Source: Clostridiales bacterium (GTDB taxonomy: Bacteria; Bacillota; Clostridia; Oscillospirales; Oscillospiraceae). Taken from it: a stretch of 64,000 nucleotides of DNA. Shown piece after piece: positions 50,766 through 60,084 of this stretch (its first letter is position 1; each line of letters starts with the position of its first letter). Location: NCBI GenBank assembly GCA_022786995.1, contig JALFUW010000025.1, forward strand, positions 1-64,000, written 5' to 3'. A program made the translations under genes and the position numbers. The notes under the pieces were generated by a model. It was not told the origin of the DNA. It worked only from the letters and a program-made list of their open reading frames with translations, and searched no databases.

Positions 50766-51404
50766 TTATCGATTCTTCATGCGTGCCATCAGATGCAGCA
50801 GCGCTTTGCCGATGACAGTCACCAGCACCGCCGCAATAATTGCCTCGGGAATGCCGGAAGCCGTAACGGTTCCCATCACAAGCCCAAAGACGGCAGTGAT
50901 CGCCACATTCTTTGCCTGGGCGTACTGCTGGGCCAGCAGCAGATAGATGCTGCCCATCACCAGAATCGTGTGGCAGATGGTAGAGACAGCCGCCGTCACC
51001 GGCAGAGCCAGATAGTCCTGCTTCAGCACTTTTTTTAGCCCTTTCCAGAGCCAGCCGGCAATCACACCCAGCAGAATCCGGCAGCCCAGGGCGATCCAAA
51101 GGCTTTTCAAAACACCCGGCAGACCTTCCGTGGTCATAAACGGAGAAAAGGCGAATGCCAGCAGTCCGGGAGAAGTGGTATTGGCCCAGATGGAACAAAG
51201 GCCAAATACGCCGCCCAGTACCGCGCCCGCGGCGGGTCCCAGAAGGACGGCGCCCAGAATCACCGGGATGTGCATGGTGGTGGCTTTGATCACAGGCAGC
51301 GGAATAAATCCGATGCCGGTGGCGCCCATCACCAGCAAAATTCCGCAGAACATTGCCAGCGTCGCCATATAGCGGGTGTCCATTTTTTTACGGTTCATAT
51401 TCAA
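50766..51404 (-). CDS. ECF transporter S component, probable pantothenate (PanT-like)
   Basis: Polytopic; VIKATTMHIPVILGAVLLGPAAGAVLGGVFGLCSI; adjacent to coaX and divergent from coaBC. Confidence 0.8.
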   Translation of the reverse strand: MNMNRKKMDTRYMATLAMFCGILLVMGATGIGFIPLPVIKATTMHIPVILGAVLLGPAAGAVLGGVFGLCSIWANTTSPGLLAFAFSPFMTTEGLPGVLKSLWIALGCRILLGVIAGWLWKGLKKVLKQDYLALPVTAAVSTICHTILVMGSIYLLLAQQYAQAKNVAITAVFGLVMGTVTASGIPEAIIAAVLVTVIGKALLHLMARMKNR

Positions 51405-51577
51405 TTACCTCCTGCTGCCGTTCCTCATGTAAGGATACAGCGCAAATTTTACGGGCTTCCGCCCAAAACGGTATTATAGCAGAGCTGTTTCAAAAAAACA
51501 AGTAAAAATCCTGCCTTTACATCAAGGCCCAATCGGGGTATAATGAACGCAAATGAGCCGATTCGGGAGGATTTTGT

Positions 51578-52774
51578 ATGCTGAAGGGAAAAACGGTTTT
51601 GCTTGGCGTTACCGGCGGAATCGCTGCCTATAAGGCCGCGGCGCTGGCATCGACTCTCGTCAAGCAGCATGCGGCTGTGGAAGTGGTCATGACGGAGCAT
51701 GCCACTGAGTTTATTACGCCGCTGACCTTTGAACAGCTCACCGGTCGAAAGGTCATGGTCGATACCTTTGACCGAAATTTCGTCCATCAGGTGGAGCATA
51801 TTTCCCTTGCCCAGCGCACGGATCTGGTCATCATCGCTCCCGCAACCGCCAATATCTGCGCCAAGCTGGCCCACGGGCTTGCCGACGATATGCTGACAAC
51901 CACCGTGCTTGCCTGCCGCTGTCCCAAGCTGATTGCCCCTGCCATGAACACGAATATGTACGAAAACCCCGTGACCCAGGACAATCTGGATACCCTGCGG
52001 CGCTACGGCTGGGATGTAATTTCCCCAGCCAGCGGACGCCTGGCATGCGGCGCGGTAGGGCCCGGCAAGCTGCCGGAGCCGGAGGAGTTGCTGCAATATA
52101 TTCTGCGGCGGCTGGCATTTCCTCATGATCTGGAGGGTAAGAAAGTGCTCATCAGCGCCGGCCCCACCCAGGAAGCGCTGGATCCCGTGCGATACCTGAC
52201 AAACCATTCCACGGGAAAAATGGGCTATGCGCTGGCCCGGATGGCCATGCTGCGGGGTGCGGAGGTGACATTGGTTTCCGGTCCGGTCTCTATTGCTCCT
52301 CCTCCCTTTGTTCGGCTGGTTCCCATCGTATCCGCACAGGATATGTTCGAGGCCATTACGGCCGACGCGCCCGGCGCTGACTATATCTTTATGGCGGCAG
52401 CCGTGGCGGACTACACACCCGCCCAGTACGCGGACGATAAAATCAAGAAACACGACGGCGATATGTCTATTCCTCTGCAAAGAACCAAAGATATTCTGGG
52501 ATATTTGGGAGAACACCGTTCTGATAACCAGATCATCTGCGGATTCTCCATGGAAACCCAGGATATGCTGGAAAACAGCCGGGCAAAACTCCAAAAAAAG
52601 AAGGTAGATATGATCTGCGCCAACAATCTGAAGGTTCCCGGCGCCGGCTTTGGGGTGGATACCAATGTCATTACCATGATCACGAGGGACAACATCACAG
52701 AGCTTCCGCTGCTGACCAAGGACGAAACCGCAAACGCCATCCTTGATAAGGCAGTAAACCTTTCCAATCGATAA
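51578..52774 (+). CDS. coaBC: Bifunctional phosphopantothenoylcysteine decarboxylase/synthetase
   Basis: LLGVTGGIAAYKAAALAS, APAMNTNMYENP, SAGPTQEALDPVRYLTNHSTGKMG. Confidence 0.96.
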   Translation: MLKGKTVLLGVTGGIAAYKAAALASTLVKQHAAVEVVMTEHATEFITPLTFEQLTGRKVMVDTFDRNFVHQVEHISLAQRTDLVIIAPATANICAKLAHGLADDMLTTTVLACRCPKLIAPAMNTNMYENPVTQDNLDTLRRYGWDVISPASGRLACGAVGPGKLPEPEELLQYILRRLAFPHDLEGKKVLISAGPTQEALDPVRYLTNHSTGKMGYALARMAMLRGAEVTLVSGPVSIAPPPFVRLVPIVSAQDMFEAITADAPGADYIFMAAAVADYTPAQYADDKIKKHDGDMSIPLQRTKDILGYLGEHRSDNQIICGFSMETQDMLENSRAKLQKKKVDMICANNLKVPGAGFGVDTNVITMITRDNITELPLLTKDETANAILDKAVNLSNR

Positions 52775-52781
52775 TATGAAT

Positions 52782-52811
52782 ATATCGGCTGTCCGATCGG
52801 ACAGCCGATAT
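52782..52811. terminator. Perfect 30-bp palindrome between convergent genes
   Basis: ATATCGGCTGTCCGATCGGACAGCCGATAT. Confidence 0.7.
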
Positions 52812-52814
52812 TCG

Positions 52815-54176
52815 TTACAGCGCCGTTTCAATGGCTTCCCGCAGATTCCGCACCCGATACACCGTCAGACCCTTTGGGATTTCCACCTTCTCTGAGCCGC
52901 TTCTGGGAATCATACACTTCGTAAAGCCCAGACGGGACACTTCGCCCAGACGCTGGGAAAGATGGGACACCGCCCGAATCTCGCCTGTCAGGCCCACTTC
53001 CCCAATGGCAACCAGATCGTCCGCAATGGGAACATCCCGATAGGACGAGGCAATCGCCAGCGCCACCGGCAGATCGGCGCCCGGTTCGTCCAGATGCAGG
53101 CCGCCGATCACATTGATATAGGCGTCAAATGCGCTGAGCTTCATCCCGGCCCGCTTCTCCGCAACCGCCATCAGAAGCACCGCCCGGTTGAAGTCAAAGC
53201 CGTCCGATGCCCGGCGGGGAACATTAAAGGTGGTCTTGGCAATCAGCGCCTGTACCTCCGCCAGAACAGGCCGGGTGCCCTCCATGACGCAGGCAACGCA
53301 GGTGCCGCTGGCGCCCTCAGGTCTGCCCTCCAGCAGCATCTGCGACGGATTCGGAACCTCCTCAAGACCCGTATCCAGCATCTCAAAAACACCGATTTCG
53401 TTTGTGGAGCCAAATCGGTTTTTTGCCGCCCGCAGAAGCCGGTAGGAGGTATTGGGATCACCTTCAAAGTACAGCACGCAGTCCACCATGTGTTCCAGCA
53501 CCTTCGGCCCCGCAATGTTTCCGTCCTTGTTGATGTGACCCACCACAAAAACCGTGATCCCCTGGGCTTTGGACAGCTGCATCATGGTCATGGTGCAGTC
53601 CTTGACCTGGGATACACTGCCGGGAGAAGAATCGTTATTCTCGTTATAGAGCGTCTGGATGGAATCCACGATCAGAATATCCGGCTGCATATCGTCTACG
53701 GTTTCCACAATGTCGGACAGTCTGGTTTCCGACAGGATATATAAATCCTCTGGCGATACCCCCAGCCGCTCCGCCCGGAGCTTCAGCTGGCGCTCGCTTT
53801 CCTCGCCGGAGATATAAAGAACCCGCCGTCCGTTGCACAGACTGTTGCAGATTTGCAGCAGCAGCGTGGATTTTCCGATACCGGGCGCACCGCCCACCAG
53901 CACCAGGGAACCGGCCACCGCGCCGCCGCCCAGCACACGATCCAGCTCCCCCATGCCGGTAGAAAAACGGATTTCACCGTCACTATCCACCTCCCGGATA
54001 CGCTGAGGCCTGCGGCTCATTCCCACAGGCGCGGATTTTGCCTTACCCGGGGCAACCGGCTTCTCTATGTGTTCCTCCATGGTGTTGTAGGCCCCGCAGC
54101 TGGGGCATCGTCCCATCCATTTCGGCGTCTCATTTCCGCAGTTGGTGCAGAAAAAAACAGATTTTGTCTTTGCCAT
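52815..54176 (-). CDS. radA: DNA repair protein RadA
   Basis: MAKTKSVFFCTNCGNETPKWMGRCPSCGAYNT, GGAPGIGKSTLLLQ, LNVVGG-type INVIGGLHLDEPGADL. Confidence 0.96.
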   Translation of the reverse strand: MAKTKSVFFCTNCGNETPKWMGRCPSCGAYNTMEEHIEKPVAPGKAKSAPVGMSRRPQRIREVDSDGEIRFSTGMGELDRVLGGGAVAGSLVLVGGAPGIGKSTLLLQICNSLCNGRRVLYISGEESERQLKLRAERLGVSPEDLYILSETRLSDIVETVDDMQPDILIVDSIQTLYNENNDSSPGSVSQVKDCTMTMMQLSKAQGITVFVVGHINKDGNIAGPKVLEHMVDCVLYFEGDPNTSYRLLRAAKNRFGSTNEIGVFEMLDTGLEEVPNPSQMLLEGRPEGASGTCVACVMEGTRPVLAEVQALIAKTTFNVPRRASDGFDFNRAVLLMAVAEKRAGMKLSAFDAYINVIGGLHLDEPGADLPVALAIASSYRDVPIADDLVAIGEVGLTGEIRAVSHLSQRLGEVSRLGFTKCMIPRSGSEKVEIPKGLTVYRVRNLREAIETAL

Positions 54177-54236
54177 ATGCCATCCTCCGACGGAATCGTT
54201 GTCTATCACGGATTATACCAGCAAAAGACATTTTGG

Positions 54237-54944
54237 TCAACTGTTCGATAGATGCTGACTGACCACCGCCGCTATGACGCAGCAAAGCCTTTTCTGGTAT
54301 TCACTGTCACGGAGTCTTGCTTCTTCTCTCGAATTGGACAGGAATCCGCATTCAACCAGTATGCCGGTACAGTTTATTCTTTCCATAAGGTATACGCCTT
54401 GGATTGGCTTGCTCTTTCGGTTACTGCCCGGATTCAGAGCTTCAACCAATCTTGTCTGAAGCTGCTGCCCCAGTTCTTTGCTCCCGTCCGTCTTTGCGTA
54501 AAACACCTGCGCCCCGCTGTAGCGGGAATCACTGAACTGATTCTGATGGATACTGACAAGCAGGGCGTTGTTGACTTCATTTACGATTCTGACCCGTTCC
54601 TTTAGATCAGAGACCTTTTTCTGCGCGATGGTCTCGCCGGTTGTGTAGATGGAAACGTCCGAAGTTCGGGTCATGCGGGTTCGGTAGCCTAAAAAATGCA
54701 GCAGATCATCCAGCCTCCGGGATATCGCGAGATTGTACTCGCTTTCCATCCGCCCGGTGCAGGAGGTCGCGCCGCCATCCTCTCCCCCATGACCAGGATC
54801 GATCACGATACAATGCTTCCGTTCAAAGGGAAGCGTTTCTGAAATCACACTCACCGCTCTGCTGCCCCACCAGGAACACAGCAGTACCAGCGCCATCGTC
54901 GCTACACAAAACAGATAATAGTTCCAGCGTTTCAAGCCCACCAC
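54237..54944 (-). CDS. cwlD: N-acetylmuramoyl-L-alanine amidase (CwlD-like)
   Basis: IVIDPGHGGEDGGATS, RTSD, SIHQNQF, VECGFLSN amidase_3 motifs plus N-terminal TM. Confidence 0.88.
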   Translation of the reverse strand: MVGLKRWNYYLFCVATMALVLLCSWWGSRAVSVISETLPFERKHCIVIDPGHGGEDGGATSCTGRMESEYNLAISRRLDDLLHFLGYRTRMTRTSDVSIYTTGETIAQKKVSDLKERVRIVNEVNNALLVSIHQNQFSDSRYSGAQVFYAKTDGSKELGQQLQTRLVEALNPGSNRKSKPIQGVYLMERINCTGILVECGFLSNSREEARLRDSEYQKRLCCVIAAVVSQHLSNS

Positions 54945-55052
54945 CTCCTGAAATTTCTATGCCGTGTCAGACATTTTTTGAACAATCACCAAAAAGAATG
55001 CATAGTATGACACGGATGAAAATCCGACTCTATCTTACAGGAGGTATGGAAA

Positions 55053-55499
55053 TTGGACAGACAAAATCAAGAACCGTCCTATCGTGACGGGCGCTTACCC
55101 GCTATGGCACCCCTGGCAAACCCCTATGTCCCCTTCCAGATGGAAAACCCGGCAAAGTATGAAGCAAAAAAGGGGCTTGTTCGGGGCACGCTGTTCCCGG
55201 GACTGGATCTTCCCTTTATGGGCATGGTCAACCAGTATGAGCTGCCGCCGTCCACACAGGCAGAGCTTCAGGCTCTGGGATTTGCAGTACAGGAACTGGC
55301 GCTTTATCTGGACACCCACCGGGAAGATAAGGAAGCATTGGCTCTGTACCGGGAATATCAGCAGATGTACGATAAATGCAGACAGCTGTATATCCGGGAG
55401 CATGGCCCCCTCAACCACGGAATGCCGTCGCAGTCCGATGGCTACAGCTGGCTGGATGACCCATGGCCCTGGGAATACTGCGGAAATAAGGAGGCGTAA
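55053..55499 (+). CDS. CotJA-CotJB fusion spore coat protein
   Basis: N-terminus PYVPFQ...KKGLVRGTLFPGLDLPF (CotJA-like), then ALGFAVQELALYLDTHREDKEAL...YGxSWLDDPWPWEY-like (CotJB). TTG start after GGAGG. Confidence 0.8.
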   Translation: MDRQNQEPSYRDGRLPAMAPLANPYVPFQMENPAKYEAKKGLVRGTLFPGLDLPFMGMVNQYELPPSTQAELQALGFAVQELALYLDTHREDKEALALYREYQQMYDKCRQLYIREHGPLNHGMPSQSDGYSWLDDPWPWEYCGNKEA

Positions 55500-55501
55500 T
55501 C

Positions 55502-55939
55502 ATGTTTGTATATGACAAGAAGCTGCAATACCCGGTAAAAATCGCGAACACAAACCCACGGCTGGCAGCGATTATCATTTCCCAGTATGGCGGTCCCGAC
55601 GGGGAGCTGGGCGCGTCCCTGCGGTACCTGTCCCAGCGCTATTCCATGCCCTTTGACGAACTGAAGGGCTTGCTGACGGACATCGGAACAGAAGAACTGG
55701 GGCACCTGGAGATGATCGGCGCCATTGTGCATCAGTTGACCCGAAATCTGAACGACAGTCAAATCAAGGATGCCGGTTTCGCTCCGTATTTTGTTGACCA
55801 TACCATCGGGGTTTATCCCACTGCCGCGTCCGGCAGTCCCTGGAACGCTGCCAGCATGGCGGTAAAGGGCGATCCTATGGCGGATCTGGTAGAAGATCTC
55901 GCGGCTGATGGTACGACTGTGCAAGAACAACGTGGCTGA
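55502..55939 (+). pseudogene. cotJC: CotJC (Mn-catalase family), 3'-truncated by ICE insertion
   Basis: MFVYDKKLQYPVKIANTNPRLAAIIISQYGGPDGELGASLRYLSQRY...KGDPMADLVEDLAA, then unrelated DGTTVQEQRG-stop; lacks the expected C-terminal ~45 aa. Confidence 0.75.
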
Positions 55940-56064
55940 AAACCCTTGAAAATACAGGATTTTTTGTTGTACGAGTTTTTTCATGCTACGTTTGTAAAAG
56001 GACAACCTACCTAAATTACAGATAGGACAAGCTATTTCACATACCAAAATTCCATATCGTACCT

Positions 56065-56094
56065 ATGGGCGTTCCGAAATGGACGCCCATTTTT
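56065..56094 (+). terminator. Terminator near ICE left end
   Basis: ATGGGCGT-TCCGAAATGG-ACGCCCAT followed by TTTT. Confidence 0.75.
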
Positions 56095-56124
56095 CATGCC
56101 CAAAAGCAGAAAGGAGGCGACGCT

Positions 56125-57324
56125 ATGTACTTTACTTCCGGCCAAGACCGGGCCTTTGAACGGCTGATGCAGGAAAAGCCCGGTTTCGATCATTACGACG
56201 GCGGCGGGGCGAACGCGCCGGAGGATTGCGGTAGTTGCCGCTTCTATCGCCCGGATTGGAAATATCAATACTGCGTGTATGCAGAGTGTCCCTATCAGCC
56301 GGGCAAGCTGACCGCCCTTGCTGCGGTCAAATTCACAGTGAAAGGAGCTGACGACGATATGGCAGTATTCCGTGTGGAGAAGAACAAAGGCTATACGGTG
56401 ATGTCCAACCACCACCTGCGGAACAAAGCCCTGTCCCTGAAAGCCAAGGGCCTGCTGTCACAAATGCTGTCCTTGCCGGAGGATTGGGACTACACCCTAA
56501 AGGGCCTGTCCCTTATCAACCGGGAAAGCATTGACGCCATCAGGACAGCGGTGTGGGAGCTGGAACGGGCCGGATATATCAGACGGGAGCAGGGCCGTGA
56601 CGCAAAGGGCAAAATGGCCGATATGGTCTATACCATTTACGAGCAGCCGGTGTTGGATAAGCCGGTATTGGAAAACCCGGTGTTGGAAAATCCAACATCG
56701 GATAACCCGACATCGGATAATCCGGTGTCGGGAAATCCAACGCAATTAAATAAAGAGATACAAAGAACTAACTTACCAAGAAAAGAAAAATTAAATACAG
56801 ATAGACAAAGTACCGATTCCATTCCTTTCCCATCCCTGACCCCTGCCCCTGCGAGGAACGAGGCGGCGGCTGCACCGCCGGAACGGAAAGGAACAGGAAA
56901 GGATGCGGCAGTACAGATTTATCGGGAAATCCTTATGGAGAATATCGAGTATGACTATCTCATTCAGGATAGCCACATTGACCGGGAGCAGCTTGACGAG
57001 ATCGTTGACCTGATGCTGGAAACCGTCTGCACTTCCCGCAAGACCATCCGTATTGCCGGGGATGATTACCCCGCCGAGCTGGTGAAGTCCAAGTTTATGA
57101 AGCTGAACAGTGAACATATCCGCTTTGTCTTTGACTGCCTGCGGGAGAACACTACGAAAGTCCGCAACATCAAGCAGTATTTACGGGCTATGCTGTTCAA
57201 TGCCCCCAGCACCATCAGCAACTACTACACATCCCTTGTGGCGCACGATATGGCGCAGCCGGATTGGGGCAAGCCGAAATCCGGCCTGCCGGACTATTCC
57301 TGTTCGCCGGATGAAAGCCTGTGA
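56125..57324 (+). CDS. ICE protein: Cys-rich N-terminal module joined to DUF6017/RepA-N-like HTH protein
   Basis: MYFTSGQDRAFERLM...CGSCRFYRPDWKYQYCVYAECPYQPGKL in frame with MAVFRVEKNKGYTVMSNHHLRNKALSLKAKGLLSQMLSLPEDWDYTLKGL; possible internal ATG at 56359. Confidence 0.75.
   Translation: MYFTSGQDRAFERLMQEKPGFDHYDGGGANAPEDCGSCRFYRPDWKYQYCVYAECPYQPGKLTALAAVKFTVKGADDDMAVFRVEKNKGYTVMSNHHLRNKALSLKAKGLLSQMLSLPEDWDYTLKGLSLINRESIDAIRTAVWELERAGYIRREQGRDAKGKMADMVYTIYEQPVLDKPVLENPVLENPTSDNPTSDNPVSGNPTQLNKEIQRTNLPRKEKLNTDRQSTDSIPFPSLTPAPARNEAAAAPPERKGTGKDAAVQIYREILMENIEYDYLIQDSHIDREQLDEIVDLMLETVCTSRKTIRIAGDDYPAELVKSKFMKLNSEHIRFVFDCLRENTTKVRNIKQYLRAMLFNAPSTISNYYTSLVAHDMAQPDWGKPKSGLPDYSCSPDESL
56644..56745 (+). 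repeat. Degenerate 15-bp tandem repeat within the CDS
   Basis: Encodes QPVLDKPVLENPVLENPTSDNPTSDNPVSGNPT (5-aa period). Confidence 0.8.
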
Positions 57325-57418
57325 GGAAAAGGAGGCGCTTTGAACCGTTGTTACCTGCGGCGTCTGGTGGTTCCACCTTAGACGCAATTTTTGACTTTCT
57401 GACAAGGAGGGATGCTTA

Positions 57419-57895
57419 TTGCAGGAAGAAGTCGATCAGAAAACCATTGCCCTGTCCATGAAAACGGGCAAGCTCACGGCCCAAGTGCTGCAAGCGGCGC
57501 TGAAAAAGTATTTGCAGCACCGGGCCAAGGGCAAGACCACGCTGCACCACGGCCAGCAGAGCCTAAAGCGGCTCAAAAAGCATGGGGCGGCCCTCTCCAA
57601 CATTGAGATCACCGAGGCCAACATAGGTGCGTTCAAGCCCTGTGCCAAGAAATACGGCGTGGATTTTGCTTTGCGAAAGGATAAGACCACCCAGCCGCCC
57701 CACTACGTTGTAATCTTCAAGTCCAAGGACGCGGACAATCTGGAACAGGCGTTCCGGGAGTTTACGGCAAAGACACTCTCCAAGGAGCAGCGGCCCTCCA
57801 TCCGTAAGGTGCTGTCTGCCATGAAGCAAAAGACAGCGGAGCAGACCAAGCAGAGGGCCAAGGAGAAAATCAGAGAAAGGGGGCTGGAACGGTGA
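57419..57895 (+). CDS. PcfB-family conjugation protein
   Basis: Directly upstream of and overlapping the VirD4 gene; GKTTLHHGQQSLKRLKKHGAALSNIEITEANIGAFKPCAKKYGVDFALRKD; TTG start. Confidence 0.82.
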   Translation: MQEEVDQKTIALSMKTGKLTAQVLQAALKKYLQHRAKGKTTLHHGQQSLKRLKKHGAALSNIEITEANIGAFKPCAKKYGVDFALRKDKTTQPPHYVVIFKSKDADNLEQAFREFTAKTLSKEQRPSIRKVLSAMKQKTAEQTKQRAKEKIRERGLER

Positions 57896-59700
57896 AGCCT
57901 GATATAAAAAAGCTGGTGATCCTCAACCTCCCATATCTAATTTTTGTGTACCTGTTCGGAAAATGCGGGCAGGCGTACCGGCTGGCTGCCGGTGCTGACC
58001 TGTCGGGAAAGCTCCTGCATCTTGCGGACGGCTTCACAGCGGCCTTTGCAAATCCCCTCCCCAGCCTGCACCTGTTTGATTTCTGCGTCGGCGTCGCCGG
58101 TGCTTTGATCGTGCGGCTGGTGGTGTACTGCAAGGGCAAGAACGCCAAGAAGTACCGCAAGGGCGTGGAGTACGGCAGCGCCCGTTGGGGAACGGCCAAG
58201 GATATTGCCCCCTACATCGACCCTAAGTTTGAAAACAATATTTTGCTGACCCAAACAGAACGGCTTACCATGACCGGGCGTCCCAAAGACCCCAAGACCG
58301 CCCGGAACAAAAACGTGCTGGTGATTGGCGGCAGCGGTTCAGGTAAGACACGATTTTTCGTGAAGCCCAACCTGATGCAATGCTTTCCGACCACGGACTA
58401 CCCAACCTCATTTGTGGTGACTGACCCGAAAGGCACCCTTATTCTGGAAACGGGAAAGATGTTTCAGCAGGCGGGCTACCGCATTAAAATCCTGAACACC
58501 ATCAACTTTTCCAAGTCCATGAAATACAATCCGTTCGTCTACATCCACTCGGAAAAGGACGTGCTAAAGCTGGTAAATACCCTGATTGCCAACACCAAGG
58601 GAGAGGGCGAAAAATCAGCAGAGGATTTTTGGGTCAAATCGGAACGGCTGTTTTACACGGCCCTGATCGGCTACATCTGGTATGAGGCCCCGGCAGAGGA
58701 AATGAACTTCACAACGCTGCTGGAAATGATAAATGCCAGTGAAGCCCGCGAGGACGACCCGGAGTTTCAAAGCCCCGTAGACCTGATGTTTGAACGGTTG
58801 GAGCAGAAAGACCCAGACCACTTTGCCGTGCGGCAGTATAAGAAATTTCTGCTTTCCGCTGGCAAAACCCGTTCCTCTATCCTGATAAGCTGCGGCGCAC
58901 GTTTGGCCCCCTTTGACATCCGGGAAGTGCGCGAACTGATGGAGGACGACGAAATGCAGCTGGACACCATCGGGGACGAAAAGACGGTACTGTTTCTCAT
59001 TATGAGCGACACGGACACCACTTTCAATTTCATTCTGGCAATGCTCCAAAGCCAGTTAATCAACTTACTTTGTGACCGGGCCGATGATAAGTACGGCGGA
59101 CGGCTGCCTGTCCATGTGCGGCTGATCTTAGACGAGTTTGCCAACATCGGCCAGATACCAAATTTTGATAAATTGATCGCCACCATCCGAAGCCGGGAAA
59201 TCTCGGCTTCTATTATTTTGCAGAGCCAGTCGCAGTTAAAGGCCATCTACAAGGATGCTGCCGAAATCATATCGGACAACTGCGATTCTGTGCTTTTCCT
59301 GAGTGGGCGCGGCAAAAATGCCAAGGAAATCTCCGATGCGCTGGGGAAAGAAACCATTGACAGTTTCAACACCAGCGAGAACCGGGGAAGCCAGACATCC
59401 CACGGACTGAACTACCAGAAGTTAGGAAAGGAGCTGATGAGCCAAGACGAAATCGCCGTGATGGACGGCGGCAAGTGTATCTTGCAGCTACGGGGTGTGC
59501 GCCCATTTTTATCGGAGAAATTCGATATTACCAAGCACCCACGCTACAAGTATCTTGCTGACGCCGACAAGAAAAACACCTTTGATGTGGACAGGTTTTT
59601 GACCGCTACGCGCCGGAAACGGCAGCAAGTGGTGACGCAGGACGAGATTTTCGACCTGTACGAAATTGACCTGTCGGACGAGAACGCCGCCGCTGAATAA
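57892..59700 (+). CDS. VirD4/TraG-type conjugative coupling ATPase
   Basis: VIGGSGSGKTRFFVKPNL, VTDPKGTLILETG, LILDEFANIGQIPNFDKLIATIRSREIS. Confidence 0.93.
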   Translation: MKPDIKKLVILNLPYLIFVYLFGKCGQAYRLAAGADLSGKLLHLADGFTAAFANPLPSLHLFDFCVGVAGALIVRLVVYCKGKNAKKYRKGVEYGSARWGTAKDIAPYIDPKFENNILLTQTERLTMTGRPKDPKTARNKNVLVIGGSGSGKTRFFVKPNLMQCFPTTDYPTSFVVTDPKGTLILETGKMFQQAGYRIKILNTINFSKSMKYNPFVYIHSEKDVLKLVNTLIANTKGEGEKSAEDFWVKSERLFYTALIGYIWYEAPAEEMNFTTLLEMINASEAREDDPEFQSPVDLMFERLEQKDPDHFAVRQYKKFLLSAGKTRSSILISCGARLAPFDIREVRELMEDDEMQLDTIGDEKTVLFLIMSDTDTTFNFILAMLQSQLINLLCDRADDKYGGRLPVHVRLILDEFANIGQIPNFDKLIATIRSREISASIILQSQSQLKAIYKDAAEIISDNCDSVLFLSGRGKNAKEISDALGKETIDSFNTSENRGSQTSHGLNYQKLGKELMSQDEIAVMDGGKCILQLRGVRPFLSEKFDITKHPRYKYLADADKKNTFDVDRFLTATRRKRQQVVTQDEIFDLYEIDLSDENAAAE

Positions 59701-59779
59701 GCAGCGGCTATTTTCATACCCAAAATCCAAATCAAACAATTTTGTGAGCCGCAAAACGCGGCAGAAAGTGAGGACATTT

Positions 59780-59995
59780 ATGGAATTTTTCAACAGCGCA
59801 GTGAACACTTTGCAGACTATCGTGATTGGACTGGGCGGCGGCCTGTGCGTCTGGGGCGGCGTCAATCTTCTGGAGGGCTACGGCCAGGACAACCCCGGCG
59901 CTAAGAGCCAGGGCGTGAAGCAGCTTGTCGCTGGCGGCGGTGTGGCCCTGATCGGCGTGACCCTGATTCCCCTGCTGTCCGGCCTGCTGGGATAA
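59780..59995 (+). CDS. Maff2-family small membrane protein
   Basis: MEFFNSAVNTLQTIVIGLGGGLCVWGGVNLLEGYGQDNPGAKSQGVKQLVAGGGVALIGVTLIPLLSGLLG. Confidence 0.85.
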   Translation: MEFFNSAVNTLQTIVIGLGGGLCVWGGVNLLEGYGQDNPGAKSQGVKQLVAGGGVALIGVTLIPLLSGLLG

Positions 59996-60084
59996 GCCCG
60001 GCATTCGTCCGTAACCATCCACACTAATCCCCTCTGCGCTCTCCCGGCCTGACCGGGAGAGCGCGGGAAAGGAGGTGTTTACCC

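Noticed and set aside
49836-51038. 400-aa plus-strand ORF
   Set aside because: Spans the MITE copy and is antisense to coaX and the ECF S component.
51449-52831. 460-aa minus-strand ORF
   Set aside because: Antisense to coaBC; translation has no family signature.
56644-56745. Possible CRISPR array
   Set aside because: 15-bp period without spacers, in frame within a CDS; it is a coding tandem repeat.
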